64,000 nt of DNA from NCBI RefSeq assembly GCF_000374145.1, contig NZ_KB893654.1:584995-648994 (forward strand), in the 5' to 3' direction. The translations under genes and the position numbers were made by a program. Positions within the stretch are counted from its first letter, which is position 1. Every line of letters begins with the position of its first letter. Positions 28,651-36,752 of this stretch are shown here, one piece after another. This stretch comes from Neomegalonema perideroedes DSM 15528. Lineage in GTDB: Bacteria; Pseudomonadota; Alphaproteobacteria; Rhodobacterales; Rhodobacteraceae. The notes beneath the pieces are model-generated. The model did no database searches, was not told the origin of the DNA, and was given only the letters and a program-made list of their open reading frames with translations.

Positions 28651-29484
28651 TCAGGCGGCGTCCCATTCGGGCGCGAGTCCCGGCGGGCTGACGATCCGGC
28701 CCTCCGGCCGCGCCAGAGCGTGGATGCGGTCCATCTCCTCCTTGGTCAGGGCGAAGTCGAAAAGGGCGAAATTCTCCGCCAGCCGCTCGGCTTTGGCGGT
28801 TTTGCTGAGGGCGATGGCCTGCGGCTGCTGGAGAATCCAGCGCAGGGCGATCTGAGCGGCGGTCTTGCCGTATTTCGCGCCGATCTCCCGCAATTCCGGA
28901 TCTTGAGGGACGGCGCCGTCGGCCATGACGTAATAGGCGGTGATCGAGCCTCCGCCCGCCCGCGCCTGATCCAGAACCGCCTTTTGCGAGAGATAGGGGT
29001 GATATTCGATCTGGTTGGTCACCAGAGGCGCCGCCGAAAGCGCGTCGGCTTTGCGCATGAGCTCGCTCGAATAATTCGAGACGCCGACGTCTTTAGCCAG
29101 CCCCGCCGCCCGAACCTCGTTGAGGAAGCCGATCTGATCGGCCAGCGGCACGTCCGAGAAGCGCGGCCAATGGAGCAGCAATAAATCCACATGATCCGTC
29201 TTGAGCTTCTTCAGGCTCTCCTCGACCGAGAGCCGGAAGCGGCCCTTCGGGAAATTATCGATCCAGACTTTCGTCGTCAGGAAGATCTCGCCGCGCGCGA
29301 GCCCCGAGGCGGCGAGGACTTCGCCCACTTCGGCTTCGTTCTGATAGATCTGCGCGGTGTCGACATGGCGGAAACCCGTCTTGAGCGCCTGAGGCAGGAT
29401 CTCCAGCACCTCGGCGCCGGGCATGCGGAAGGTGCCGAAGCCGAGCGCGGGAATCCGGGCGCCGCGAGTGAGGACGTCGTCCAT
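28651..29484 (-). CDS. Aldo/keto reductase
   Basis: A 277-aa NADPH-dependent oxidoreductase of the AKR5/2,5-diketogluconate reductase type. The catalytic tetrad is visible: VDTAQIYQNE (Asp and Tyr), TTKVW (Lys) and LLLHWP (His). GVSNYSSE and the NADP-binding end segment are present. ATG at 29484 follows AGGGAGAAG and starts MDDVLTRG; the longer open frame upstream is not part of the fold. It is divergent from the VOC gene. Confidence 0.9.
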   Translation of the reverse strand: MDDVLTRGARIPALGFGTFRMPGAEVLEILPQALKTGFRHVDTAQIYQNEAEVGEVLAASGLARGEIFLTTKVWIDNFPKGRFRLSVEESLKKLKTDHVDLLLLHWPRFSDVPLADQIGFLNEVRAAGLAKDVGVSNYSSELMRKADALSAAPLVTNQIEYHPYLSQKAVLDQARAGGGSITAYYVMADGAVPQDPELREIGAKYGKTAAQIALRWILQQPQAIALSKTAKAERLAENFALFDFALTKEEMDRIHALARPEGRIVSPPGLAPEWDAA

Positions 29485-29666
29485 GGGGCTTCTCCCTGAA
29501 AGATTTTTGGGGGGCGGCGGGATGAACCCGCTCCTCTGTTCAATCCACGCCTTTGGGATGGGGCGCAAGTCCTAAGACTCCCGCCGCCTTTGGAATTGGC
29601 TCCTGCGGAGGAACGATCCGTTCGGCGCGGAGGGCTTATTCCCCGGCCCCTCAGGCCCGATATGGC

Positions 29667-29691
29667 TTTCAACAGCGTTGAAAACGTTTTC
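29667..29691. promoter_or_regulatory. Overlapping palindromes upstream of the VOC/FMN-reductase genes
   Basis: TTTCAAC-AGC-GTTGAAA (29667-29683) is a perfect inverted repeat and shares bases with GAAAACGTTTTC (29680-29691), a perfect 12-bp palindrome. Both lie within 45 bp of the VOC start, where a repressor would block transcription. They are the most likely operator for this pair of genes. Confidence 0.5.
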
Positions 29692-29709
29692 GTGACAAGG
29701 GAGCCCCCG

Positions 29710-30666
29710 ATGAGCCTGCAATTGACCGGCGTCCATCATCTGACCGCCATCACCGCGAACGCCCGCGCCAATAAGAAATTCTATACGGAGAGCCTCGGGC
29801 TGCGGCTGGTGAAGAAGACCGTGAATCAGGACGACACCAGCGCCTATCACCTCTTCTACGCCGATGGTCTGGCGAGCCCCGGCACGGATCTGACCTTCTT
29901 CGACTGGCCCGCGCCGCCCGAGCGCCGGGGGACTCGCTCCATCAGCCGGACGGGCCTGCGCGTCGCCGACGAGGCGGCTTTGAGCTGGTGGACGACCCGT
30001 TTCGCGGACCTCGGCGTGAAGGCCGAGCGCGCGCGCCTGATCGACGGCCGCCAGTCCCTCGACTTCGAGGATCCCGAGGGCCAGCGCTTCCGCCTGACCG
30101 TGGACGGCGCCCGCGTCCCCGCTCATGCTTGGGCGAAGAGCCCGGTTCCGGCGGAGCATCAGATTCGCGGGCTTGGGGCGATCACGATCAGCGTGCCGGA
30201 TCTGGAGAACACTGAACTGGTCCTCACCCGCGCGATGAACATGACGAAGCTGCGCGAATACGACTCGCCGGACGGCGCGGGCCGCGTCCATGTCTATGGC
30301 ATGGGGGAAGCGGCTGGTCCCGAGCAGGAATTGCATGTGGCGGTTCAGCCGGGCCTTCCCGTGGCGCGTCAGGGAGCGGGGGGCGTGCATCACGTGGCCT
30401 TCCGCACGCCCGACGCCGAGGGCATGGAGGCTTGGGCGGCGCGTCTGCGGGAATTGCGCATTCCTTCGAGCGGCGAGGTGGAGCGCTATTATTTCCGCTC
30501 GCTCTATTTCCGCGAGCCGGGCGGCAATCTCTTCGAGATCGCCACCGACGGCCCCGGCTTCGCGGTGGACGAGCCTCTGGAGAGCCTCGGCGAGAACCTG
30601 TCTTTGCCGCCTTTCCTTGAGAACCGCCGCGCGGCCATCGAGGCGCGGCTTAAACCCATCGACTGA
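29710..30666 (+). CDS. Ring-cleaving dioxygenase-like VOC protein
   Basis: A 318-aa protein of two vicinal-oxygen-chelate modules, similar in layout to LinE/PcpA and Bacillus MhqO hydroquinone dioxygenases. Metal-ligand candidates are GVHHLTAIT at the N-terminus, GGVHHVAFRT near 220 and the FEIATD glutamate near 277. I start at ATG 29710, after AAGGGAG. An FMN reductase follows, a combination matching quinone-detoxification operons; the substrate is inferred from context only. Confidence 0.82.
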   Translation: MSLQLTGVHHLTAITANARANKKFYTESLGLRLVKKTVNQDDTSAYHLFYADGLASPGTDLTFFDWPAPPERRGTRSISRTGLRVADEAALSWWTTRFADLGVKAERARLIDGRQSLDFEDPEGQRFRLTVDGARVPAHAWAKSPVPAEHQIRGLGAITISVPDLENTELVLTRAMNMTKLREYDSPDGAGRVHVYGMGEAAGPEQELHVAVQPGLPVARQGAGGVHHVAFRTPDAEGMEAWAARLRELRIPSSGEVERYYFRSLYFREPGGNLFEIATDGPGFAVDEPLESLGENLSLPPFLENRRAAIEARLKPID

Positions 30667-30690
30667 CCTCCCCGAATCGGGGAGAATCCT

Positions 30691-30724
30691 GCGCCGTCTC
30701 CGGCCTTCGGAGGCGGCGCCTTTT
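30691..30724 (+). terminator. Terminator after the VOC gene
   Basis: A 12-bp stem with one G-T pair (30691-30702 with 30708-30719) is followed by TTTT. It should separate, at least partly, the VOC gene from the FMN reductase. Confidence 0.7.
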
Positions 30725-30749
30725 CGGTCCTGAAACGCGAGGAGAAGCC

Positions 30750-31310
30750 ATGGTGAGGATTTTAGGCGTGGCGGGCAGCCTGAGGAAAGGCTCCTATAAC
30801 GCGGCTTTATTGCGGGCGGCGGTCGAGGCGGCGCCGGAGGGCGTGGAGCTGGTCCTCGGGACCATCCGGGGGATTCCGCTCTTCGACGCCGACGAGGAGG
30901 CTTTGGGGCTCCCGCCCGCCGTGAAGGCTCTGCGCGAGGGAATCCGCGCCGCCGACGGCCTGCTGATCGTCTCGCCGGAATACAACGCCTCGATTCCCGG
31001 CGTGATGAAGAACGCCGCCGATTGGGTCTCGCGCGTCTATCCGGAGGATCCTTCGCCCTTCGCGGGCAAGCCCGTGGCGGTGATGGGCGCCTCCATGGGG
31101 AATTTCGGCACGCTTCAGGCGCAAGACGCCTGGCGGCCGGTGTTCAAGCGCGTCGAGGCGCAGATGTGGTTCGGCGGACAGGTGGTGGTCCCGCGCGCGC
31201 AGACCCTCTTCGACGCCGAAGGGGCTCTGACCGACGAAGCGACGGCCAAGCGTCTGACGCAGTTTCTGGCGGGCTTCGCGGGCTTCGTCGGGAAGATGAA
31301 GGGGGCCTGA
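30750..31310 (+). CDS. NADPH-dependent FMN reductase
   Basis: A 186-aa flavodoxin-fold reductase of the ChrR/YieF/azoreductase family, reducing quinones, chromate or azo compounds by two-electron transfer. The FMN phosphate loop GSLRKGSYNAALLRA (8-22) and SPEYNASIPGVMKNAADWVSR (~75-93) are conserved. GAGGAG precedes the ATG. It sits behind the VOC gene and ends in a terminator. Confidence 0.9.
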   Translation: MVRILGVAGSLRKGSYNAALLRAAVEAAPEGVELVLGTIRGIPLFDADEEALGLPPAVKALREGIRAADGLLIVSPEYNASIPGVMKNAADWVSRVYPEDPSPFAGKPVAVMGASMGNFGTLQAQDAWRPVFKRVEAQMWFGGQVVVPRAQTLFDAEGALTDEATAKRLTQFLAGFAGFVGKMKGA

Positions 31311-31340
31311 GGCGGGCCGCGAAGCTCGCTTGGAAAGGCT

Positions 31341-31377
31341 GAAGGCCCCCCTCCGCGCGCTGCGGAAGGGGGCCTTC
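31341..31377 (+). terminator. Hairpin terminator after the FMN reductase
   Basis: A 16-bp stem with one mismatch (31341-31356 with 31362-31377) lies 30 bp beyond the stop. The tail AATTCTC is only weakly T-rich. Confidence 0.65.
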
Positions 31378-31419
31378 AATTCTCGACTTTGGGGGTGCCT
31401 TCTTTATGCCTCTTCAGGG

Positions 31420-31449
31420 TTGAGATATGGTTAATCTGCGCGTTAGGAT
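31420..31449 (+). promoter_or_regulatory. Candidate promoter of the thioredoxin-fold gene
   Basis: TTGAGA (31420-31425), an 18-bp spacer and TAGGAT (31444-31449) lie 134 bp upstream of the chosen start. The reading frame is open through this region, but its translation is Arg-rich and unlike a protein N-terminus. Confidence 0.35.
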
Positions 31450-31582
31450 TTCGTCGCGCCGGGCTCTCAGGAGGCGCCGCCGTCCGAGGCGCGTCGGGAT
31501 GGATTGCGGCTTCGCCGCGCAACCGCCTTATTCAGAGCGTATCCGCAAGAAAATCGAGAGCCTGCAAGGCGCTGACGGAGGG

Positions 31583-32008
31583 ATGATGCGAAAATTCGGA
31601 AAACGGCTCGGCGCTTTGGCGCTCGGCGCGGCTCTGGCCGCGGGGGCGCTTTTGGGCGCGGGAAAGGCCGAGGCGGCCGAACTGCTCATGTTCGAGGATC
31701 CGGGCTGCATCTATTGCGAGAAATGGCGCCGCGAGATCGGGCCGATCTATCCGCGCACCCGCGAGGGCCAGATCGCGCCGATTCGCTTTTTGCCGAAAAG
31801 CGGGCCGCGTCCGCCGGGGCTGAACGTGGGGCCGATCATCTATTCCCCGACCTTCGTTCTGGTCGAGCGGGGACAGGAGATCGGGCGGATCGTCGGCTAT
31901 CCGGGGCCGCAATTCTTCTGGGGCATGCTGGCGCGGAATCTGGAGCGCCTGCCGCCTTCCTCCTTTCAGCTTCAGTCGATGGGCTATCCGCCGCCCGTCT
32001 ATCGCTGA
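31583..32008 (+). CDS. Secreted thioredoxin-fold protein (SoxS-like)
   Basis: A 141-aa periplasmic protein: signal peptide (~1-30, ending AEAAEL) and a short thioredoxin-like domain with the redox motif CIYC in EDPGCIYCEKW. It resembles the SoxS/SoxW-type thioredoxins linked to sulfur oxidation, but no sox genes are in the window, so a general periplasmic disulfide role is equally possible. Two adjacent ATGs (31583, 31586) follow CGGAGG. Confidence 0.7.
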   Translation: MMRKFGKRLGALALGAALAAGALLGAGKAEAAELLMFEDPGCIYCEKWRREIGPIYPRTREGQIAPIRFLPKSGPRPPGLNVGPIIYSPTFVLVERGQEIGRIVGYPGPQFFWGMLARNLERLPPSSFQLQSMGYPPPVYR

Positions 32009-32032
32009 ACCGGGTCTGAGGCCGAAACGGAA

Positions 32033-32057
32033 AACGCCCCGCCGAAAGCGGGGCGTT
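32033..32057. terminator. Bidirectional terminator between the thioredoxin gene and mscL
   Basis: AACGCCCCGC and GCGGGGCGTT (10 bp, loop CGAAA). An A-run on the left gives a T-run for mscL on the minus strand, and TTCGC follows on the plus strand. It serves the two convergent genes. Confidence 0.8.
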
Positions 32058-32080
32058 CGCATGAGCGGCGGCTGAAAGCC

Positions 32081-32503
32081 TCAGCGGCGGGCGAGCTGGT
32101 CGCGGATCTCGCGCAGCAGCACCACGTCCTCGGGCGGAGCGGCGGGGGCGGCCGGAGCGGCGGCCTCCTGACGCTTCAGCTTGTTCACGCCCTTGATGAT
32201 CAGGAAGAGCACCCAGGCGACGATCAGGAAGGAGATCACCGCATTGATGAACAGGCCGATGTTCAGCGTGGCGGCGCCGGCGTCCTGAGCGGCCTTGAGG
32301 CTCGGATATTCCGTGCCGCTGAGGTTGATGAAGATGTTCGAGAAGTCGATTCCGCCGGTCGCCAGACCGATGATCGGATTGATGATGTCGGTGACGAAGC
32401 TGTTCACGATCGAGGTGAAGGCCGCGCCGATCACGATGCCGACGCCCATGTCGATCACATTGCCCTTGACGGCGAATTCTCTGAACTCGCTGAGGATTCC
32501 CAT
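32081..32503 (-). CDS. mscL: Large-conductance mechanosensitive channel
   Basis: A 140-aa MscL, which opens under high membrane tension to release solutes after osmotic downshock. TM1 reads [23 protein letters not shown]2 is [19 protein letters not shown]. The C-terminal helix is followed by an Ala/Pro linker and a short charged bundle (EIRDQLARR). Length is typical. Confidence 0.98.
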   Translation of the reverse strand: MGILSEFREFAVKGNVIDMGVGIVIGAAFTSIVNSFVTDIINPIIGLATGGIDFSNIFINLSGTEYPSLKAAQDAGAATLNIGLFINAVISFLIVAWVLFLIIKGVNKLKRQEAAAPAAPAAPPEDVVLLREIRDQLARR

Positions 32504-32906
32504 TCTGAACTCCCTAGATGGTCGAAGCCGGGGGGCTTCGCGTTCGACGCCCTTCGTCAGAGCGACGCATCTTAAAAGCCCCTCTGAGGCGCTTCAACGC
32601 CGAAGGGCGTCACATCGGAGCGATTTGGGACAGGTTTCCGCTTGTTTTCTCCTGATTTCCCGTCGGAATCGACCTGAAAGGCGCATTTTGAGCCGCATTC
32701 TCTCCTTTTGGGGGAGACGTCCGGGGGAGGAGGAGTTTCAGCCTCCCGCGCGCCCTGCGGCTGCGGCGCTCAGGCGAAGGGAGCTCAGTTTATGTTTGGC
32801 CGCATTTTCGCGACGCGAAGCCCTTCCGGCTTCGCTGGAAAATGCTCTAAAACCCCCCATCCGCATCGCTCCGCTTCCACAGCCAGCCTCCGGGGGGAAT
32901 TCCGAC
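32504..32906. other. 403-bp gene-free region between mscL and gpt
   Basis: No gene is supported here, although an open frame runs through it into gpt; its translation is Arg/Ser-rich and lacks features. At 32802-32845 lies a strong two-part hairpin: GCATTTTC pairs with GAAAATGC, and inside it GCGAAGC pairs with GCTTCGC. It sits 60 bp upstream of gpt and could be a leader structure or a terminator-like element. Confidence 0.5.
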
Positions 32907-33398
32907 ATGTCCGCGCCCTATGATCCGCAAAAAGCCTTCATGGTCTCTTGGGACCAGATCCACCGCGATTCCCGCGCCTTGTCCTGGCGGCTCGACGGGA
33001 CGGAATGGCGGGCCATCGTGGCCGTGACGCGCGGCGGATTGGTGCCCGCCTGCATCCTGGCGCGCGAGCTGAATCTGCGCGTGGTGGACACCATCGGGCT
33101 GAAGTCCTACAGCGACCAGAGCCAAGGCTCCGAGGTGCGTCTGCTCAAGGCGCCGGACGCCAAGCTCATGGGCGACGGCGAGGGGATCCTGATCGTCGAC
33201 GACCTCGTGGACACCGGCAAGACTCTGGAGGTGGCGCGGCGCATGTATCCCAAGGCGCATTTCGCCACCGTCTACGCCAAGCCCAAGGGCCGCCCCCTCG
33301 TGGACACCTACATCACCGAGGTCAGCCAGGACACCTGGATCTATTTCCCCTGGGACACCGTTCCGCAATACGTCAAGCCGCTGCGCGGGGCCGACTGA
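32907..33398 (+). CDS. gpt: Xanthine-guanine phosphoribosyltransferase
   Basis: A 163-aa purine salvage enzyme converting xanthine and guanine to nucleotides with PRPP. The PRPP-binding motif [13 protein letters not shown] (~95-107), VTRGGLVPA near 48 and the base-recognition WIYFPWD near 145 are as in E. coli Gpt. ATG at 32907 begins [10 protein letters not shown]. Its TGA forms the first bases of the palindromic element at 33396. Confidence 0.95.
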   Translation: MSAPYDPQKAFMVSWDQIHRDSRALSWRLDGTEWRAIVAVTRGGLVPACILARELNLRVVDTIGLKSYSDQSQGSEVRLLKAPDAKLMGDGEGILIVDDLVDTGKTLEVARRMYPKAHFATVYAKPKGRPLVDTYITEVSQDTWIYFPWDTVPQYVKPLRGAD

Positions 33399-33445
33399 GC
33401 GCAATCCGAAAAGTTTGAAAGACTTTTCGGATCAATTGCGCGACC
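33396..33445 (+). repeat. Stop-codon-linked palindromic element, copy 1
   Basis: A 50-bp element that begins with the gpt stop TGA, then GCGCAATCCGAAAAG, a 10-nt loop, TTTTCGGAT and AATTGCGCGACC. The arms form a long stem with a small asymmetry. Copy 2 at 47674-47723 is identical outside the loop except for one base. It probably also works as a terminator for the convergent genes here. Confidence 0.8.
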
Positions 33446-33457
33446 CGATCCGAAATC

Positions 33458-33495
33458 AGAGCCTTTGAAGATCCGTCCGGATCGGAGAAGGCTCT
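33458..33495 (-). terminator. Nested hairpin at the 3' end of the PaaI thioesterase gene
   Basis: AGAGCCTT pairs with AAGGCTCT, enclosing GATCCG-TC-CGGATC. The structure overlaps the thioesterase stop codon (TAG at 33494-33496 on the minus strand) and abuts the palindromic element. Confidence 0.5.
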
Positions 33496-33943
33496 AAACC
33501 CGCCCCTCCACCCGGATGAGCGTCTGCTGGCCTATGGCGACCAACTCCCGGCGCTCCTGCGCATGGGCGAAGACCTCCAGCTGGCAGATGGTGAGGGTCC
33601 GCCCCGCCTTGACCACCCGGCCCACGGCCTCCAGAGATTCGCCATGGGCCGGGTTGATCAGATTGATCTTGAACTCGACCGTCAGCACCGAGGCGTTTTC
33701 CGGGAAGGTGGTGAAGGCGGCGTATCCGCCCGCGCTGTCGGCGACGGCCGAGGTTCCGCCCGCATGGAAATAGCCATGCTGCTGAGTCAGCTCGGGCCGG
33801 AAGGGCAGGGAGATCCGCGCCAGCCCGTAACGCGCCTCGATCAGCTCCGCCCCGAGGTGGCGCATCAGCCCCTGACGCCCGAAGCTGGCTTTGAGGTCGG
33901 CTTCGATCTCGGGCGCGACGGGGTCTCCGATCTGCGGCTTCAT
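33494..33943 (-). CDS. PaaI-family hotdog thioesterase
   Basis: A 149-aa acyl-CoA thioesterase of the PaaI/YbdB group. The active-site region [18 protein letters not shown] (catalytic Asp) and the [13 protein letters not shown] strand are conserved. GGAGCC lies before the ATG. Substrate is unknown; no phenylacetate genes are nearby, so it is likely a general housekeeping thioesterase. Confidence 0.88.
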   Translation of the reverse strand: MKPQIGDPVAPEIEADLKASFGRQGLMRHLGAELIEARYGLARISLPFRPELTQQHGYFHAGGTSAVADSAGGYAAFTTFPENASVLTVEFKINLINPAHGESLEAVGRVVKAGRTLTICQLEVFAHAQERRELVAIGQQTLIRVEGRV

Positions 33944-34065
33944 GGCGGGCTCCTCTCTCTCAAACCGCCGTCAGCGTAGCGCCGGACCCGCGCCTTGCGA
34001 AGAAGCTTCGCGCCCCCTCAGACGCCCGCTTGACGGCGCTCGCGCGCCACAGCATAAGCGCGCGC

Positions 34066-35865
34066 ATGACAGAGCTTTCGCAGATCCGCAATTTCTCCAT
34101 CGTCGCGCATATCGACCATGGCAAGTCGACTCTCGCCGACCGGCTCATTCAGTTGACCGGCGCGGTCTCCGCGCGCGACATGTCGGAGCAGATGCTCGAC
34201 AACATGGACATCGAGCGCGAGCGGGGCATCACCATCAAAGCCCAGACCGTGCGGCTCGATTATAAGGCGAAAGACGGCAGGGATTACGTCCTCAACCTCA
34301 TCGACACGCCCGGCCACGTGGATTTCTCCTATGAGGTCTCGCGCTCGATGAAGGCGGTCGAGGGCTCGCTTCTGGTCGTGGACGCCAGTCAGGGCGTCGA
34401 GGCCCAGACCCTCGCCAACGTCTATCAGGCCATCGACGCCGGACATGAGATCGTCCCGGTGCTGAATAAGATCGACCTGCCCGCCGCCGAGCCCGATCGC
34501 GTCAAGGAGCAGATCGAGGACGTCATCGGCATCGACGCCTCTCAGGCCATCGGCATTTCGGCCAAGACGGGCCTGAACATCGATCAGGTGCTCGAAGCCA
34601 TCGTCGAGCGTCTGCCGCCGCCCAAAGGCGACCGCGAGGCGCCGCTGAAGGCTCTGCTGGTCGATTCGTGGTATGACGCCTATCTCGGCGTGGTGGTGCT
34701 CTTCCGCGTGATGGACGGCGTGATCCGCAAGGGCATGAAGATCAAGCTGATCTCGACCAACGCCAATTACCATGTCGAGCGTCTGGGCGTCTTCCGGCCC
34801 AAGATGGAGATGATGGAGGAGCTCGGCCCCGGCGAGATCGGCTTCTTCACCGCCGCGATCAAGCTGGTCCGCGACACCCGCGTCGGCGACACCATCACCG
34901 AGGAGCGCCGTCCGGCGGCCGCGCCCTTGTCGGGCTTCAAGCCTTCGTTGCCGGTGGTCTTCTGCGGCATGTTCCCCGTGGACGCCGCCGATTTCGAGCA
35001 TATGCGCGACGCCATCGAAAAGCTCTCGCTCAACGATTCCAGCTTCAGCCATGAAATGGAGACTTCGGCGGCTTTGGGCTTCGGCTTCCGCTGCGGCTTC
35101 CTCGGGCTGCTGCATCTGGAGATCATCCGCGAGCGGCTGGAGCGCGAATACGACCTCGATCTGATCACCACCGCGCCTTCGGTGGTCTATAAGCTCCATA
35201 TGCGCGACGGCGAGATCATCGAGATGCATAATCCGGCCGACATGCCGGACGTCATGAAGATCGAATTCATCGAAGAGCCGTGGATCAAGGCCACCATCAT
35301 GGTGCCGGACGAATATCTCGGCTCGGTGCTGAAGCTTTGTCAGGACCGGCGCGGCGTTCAGGTCAATCTGACCTATGCGGGCTCGCGGGCCATGGCGACC
35401 TATCGTCTGCCGCTCTCCGAGGTGGTGATCGATTTCTACGATAAGCTGAAATCGGCCACCAAGGGCTACGCCAGCTTCGATTACGGCATGGACGGCTATG
35501 AGGAGGGGGATCTCGTCAAAATGCAGATCCTCGTCAACGCCGAGCCCGTGGACGCCCTTTCGGTGATCGTCCACCGCTCTCAGGCCGAGCGCCGGGGCCG
35601 CGGCATGTGCGAGAAGCTCAAGGAGCTGATCCCGCCGCATATGTTCCAAGTGCCGGTTCAGGCGGCCATCGGCGGACGCATCATCGCCCGCGAGACGATT
35701 CGCGCCCTCCGCAAGGACGTTCTGGCGAAATGCTACGGCGGCGACATCACCCGCAAACGCAAATTGCTCGATAAGCAAAAGGAAGGCAAAAAGCGGATGC
35801 GCCAGTTCGGCAAGGTCGACATCCCGCAGGAAGCCTTCATCAACGCGCTCAAGATCGACGATTGA
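34066..35865 (+). CDS. lepA: Elongation factor 4
   Basis: LepA/EF4 is a translational GTPase that back-translocates or remodels stalled ribosomes. The 599-aa length is exact for the family. G1 AHIDHGKST (14-22), [14 protein letters not shown] and the C-terminal basic domain ([16 protein letters not shown]) are all present. ATG at 34066 ([10 protein letters not shown]) is the family start, although the frame opens 36 nt earlier. Confidence 0.98.
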   Translation: MTELSQIRNFSIVAHIDHGKSTLADRLIQLTGAVSARDMSEQMLDNMDIERERGITIKAQTVRLDYKAKDGRDYVLNLIDTPGHVDFSYEVSRSMKAVEGSLLVVDASQGVEAQTLANVYQAIDAGHEIVPVLNKIDLPAAEPDRVKEQIEDVIGIDASQAIGISAKTGLNIDQVLEAIVERLPPPKGDREAPLKALLVDSWYDAYLGVVVLFRVMDGVIRKGMKIKLISTNANYHVERLGVFRPKMEMMEELGPGEIGFFTAAIKLVRDTRVGDTITEERRPAAAPLSGFKPSLPVVFCGMFPVDAADFEHMRDAIEKLSLNDSSFSHEMETSAALGFGFRCGFLGLLHLEIIRERLEREYDLDLITTAPSVVYKLHMRDGEIIEMHNPADMPDVMKIEFIEEPWIKATIMVPDEYLGSVLKLCQDRRGVQVNLTYAGSRAMATYRLPLSEVVIDFYDKLKSATKGYASFDYGMDGYEEGDLVKMQILVNAEPVDALSVIVHRSQAERRGRGMCEKLKELIPPHMFQVPVQAAIGGRIIARETIRALRKDVLAKCYGGDITRKRKLLDKQKEGKKRMRQFGKVDIPQEAFINALKIDD

Positions 35866-35903
35866 GCGGATTCCGCGCGGTCGGGGGACGAGAGGGAGAT
35901 TCG

Positions 35904-35927
35904 GAAAAGCGCCTGCGGGCGCTTTTC
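35904..35927 (+). terminator. Terminator after lepA
   Basis: GAAAAGCGCC and GGCGCTTTTC pair perfectly over 10 bp with a TGCG loop; the T-run falls within the right arm. Confidence 0.8.
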
Positions 35928-36196
35928 TCGTCTCCGGCGTCTTTTCAGGCGAGCTATATTGCGTCGCACCCGATTCGGTTGCGTCGCGGCGCCTTGGCTC
36001 TGAGGCGGGCTTACGCAGAAAAACGTCTAAGCTTGTCGGAAAAAATCAAGCGGAATCGGCTGATTTTCCGTCTTGACAAGCCCTGTGGAGCGGCGAGGCT
36101 ACTATTCAACCGCGCGGATCGCCCCCATAATTCCACCATAATTCATGGAGGAAGGCCGCGCCCCTCGGGCGAGCCGCAGCAGGAAGGGAGGCCGAC
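35928..36196 (+). promoter_or_regulatory. Gene-free leader with inverted repeat upstream of the LprI-like gene
   Basis: Together with the lepA terminator this makes a 331-bp gap without a gene. It holds an imperfect inverted repeat at 36031-36081 (GCTTGTC pairs with GACAAGC; GGAAAA...TCA pairs with TGATTTTCC) and a consensus TTGACA at 36073-36078 within its right arm. No good -10 lies at 17 bp; TACTAT occurs at 21 bp. CATAATTC is repeated twice near 36126-36143. Confidence 0.4.
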
Positions 36197-36580
36197 ATGG
36201 GCGATGGATTTTTGCGCAAGCTGGCTATGGCCGTCTTGAGCCTCGGGGTTCTGGCGGCTCCGGGCGCGTCTCCCGCCTCGGCGGAGACTTGGGAGAGCCG
36301 TTGCCTCGGCGGAGACGCGAATCTCTGCGTCCAGACGGCGCTTTTGAACTCCGAGCGGGCTTTGGTCGCCGCCGTCTCCGAGCGCCGGAGCGAATTGCGC
36401 GCCCGTAAGGGCGTCGATTCCTTCGCGGCGGAGAAGGATCAGGTCCAATGGATGGCCCGCGCGCAGAACGATTGCGCCGGACGCGCCGAAGAGGCGACGG
36501 ATTTCGACCTCGCCTTCACGCAATGCCTCGCCGAGCTTTACGAGGCCCGTCTCGTCGAACTGCGGGCCTCGCTCGACTAA
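36197..36580 (+). CDS. Secreted LprI-like (DUF1311) protein
   Basis: A 127-aa exported protein with a signal peptide (~1-30, ending ASAET) and a helical domain having the cysteine pattern ESRCLGGDANLCVQ...NDCAG...QCLAELYEARL. This resembles the LprI family, in which one mycobacterial member inhibits lysozyme. The same type of domain begins the macroglobulin at 2264. GGAAGGGAGG precedes the ATG. Lysozyme inhibition here is inference. Confidence 0.65.
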   Translation: MGDGFLRKLAMAVLSLGVLAAPGASPASAETWESRCLGGDANLCVQTALLNSERALVAAVSERRSELRARKGVDSFAAEKDQVQWMARAQNDCAGRAEEATDFDLAFTQCLAELYEARLVELRASLD

Positions 36581-36752
36581 GCGCGGGCGATTCGACTGAA
36601 GAGGGTTCTAAGCTCTTCGGGGGCTTACGATTCCTTCAGCGCTTGGCCTTAGCCTCTCCTTGAGCAGCCGCCGAGGAGAAGCGCATGAGGCGCCCCCGTC
36701 CGATTTCGAATCCGCATGCGCCGCCTGCGCGCGAGGCCCGGGCCTTGGGCGC

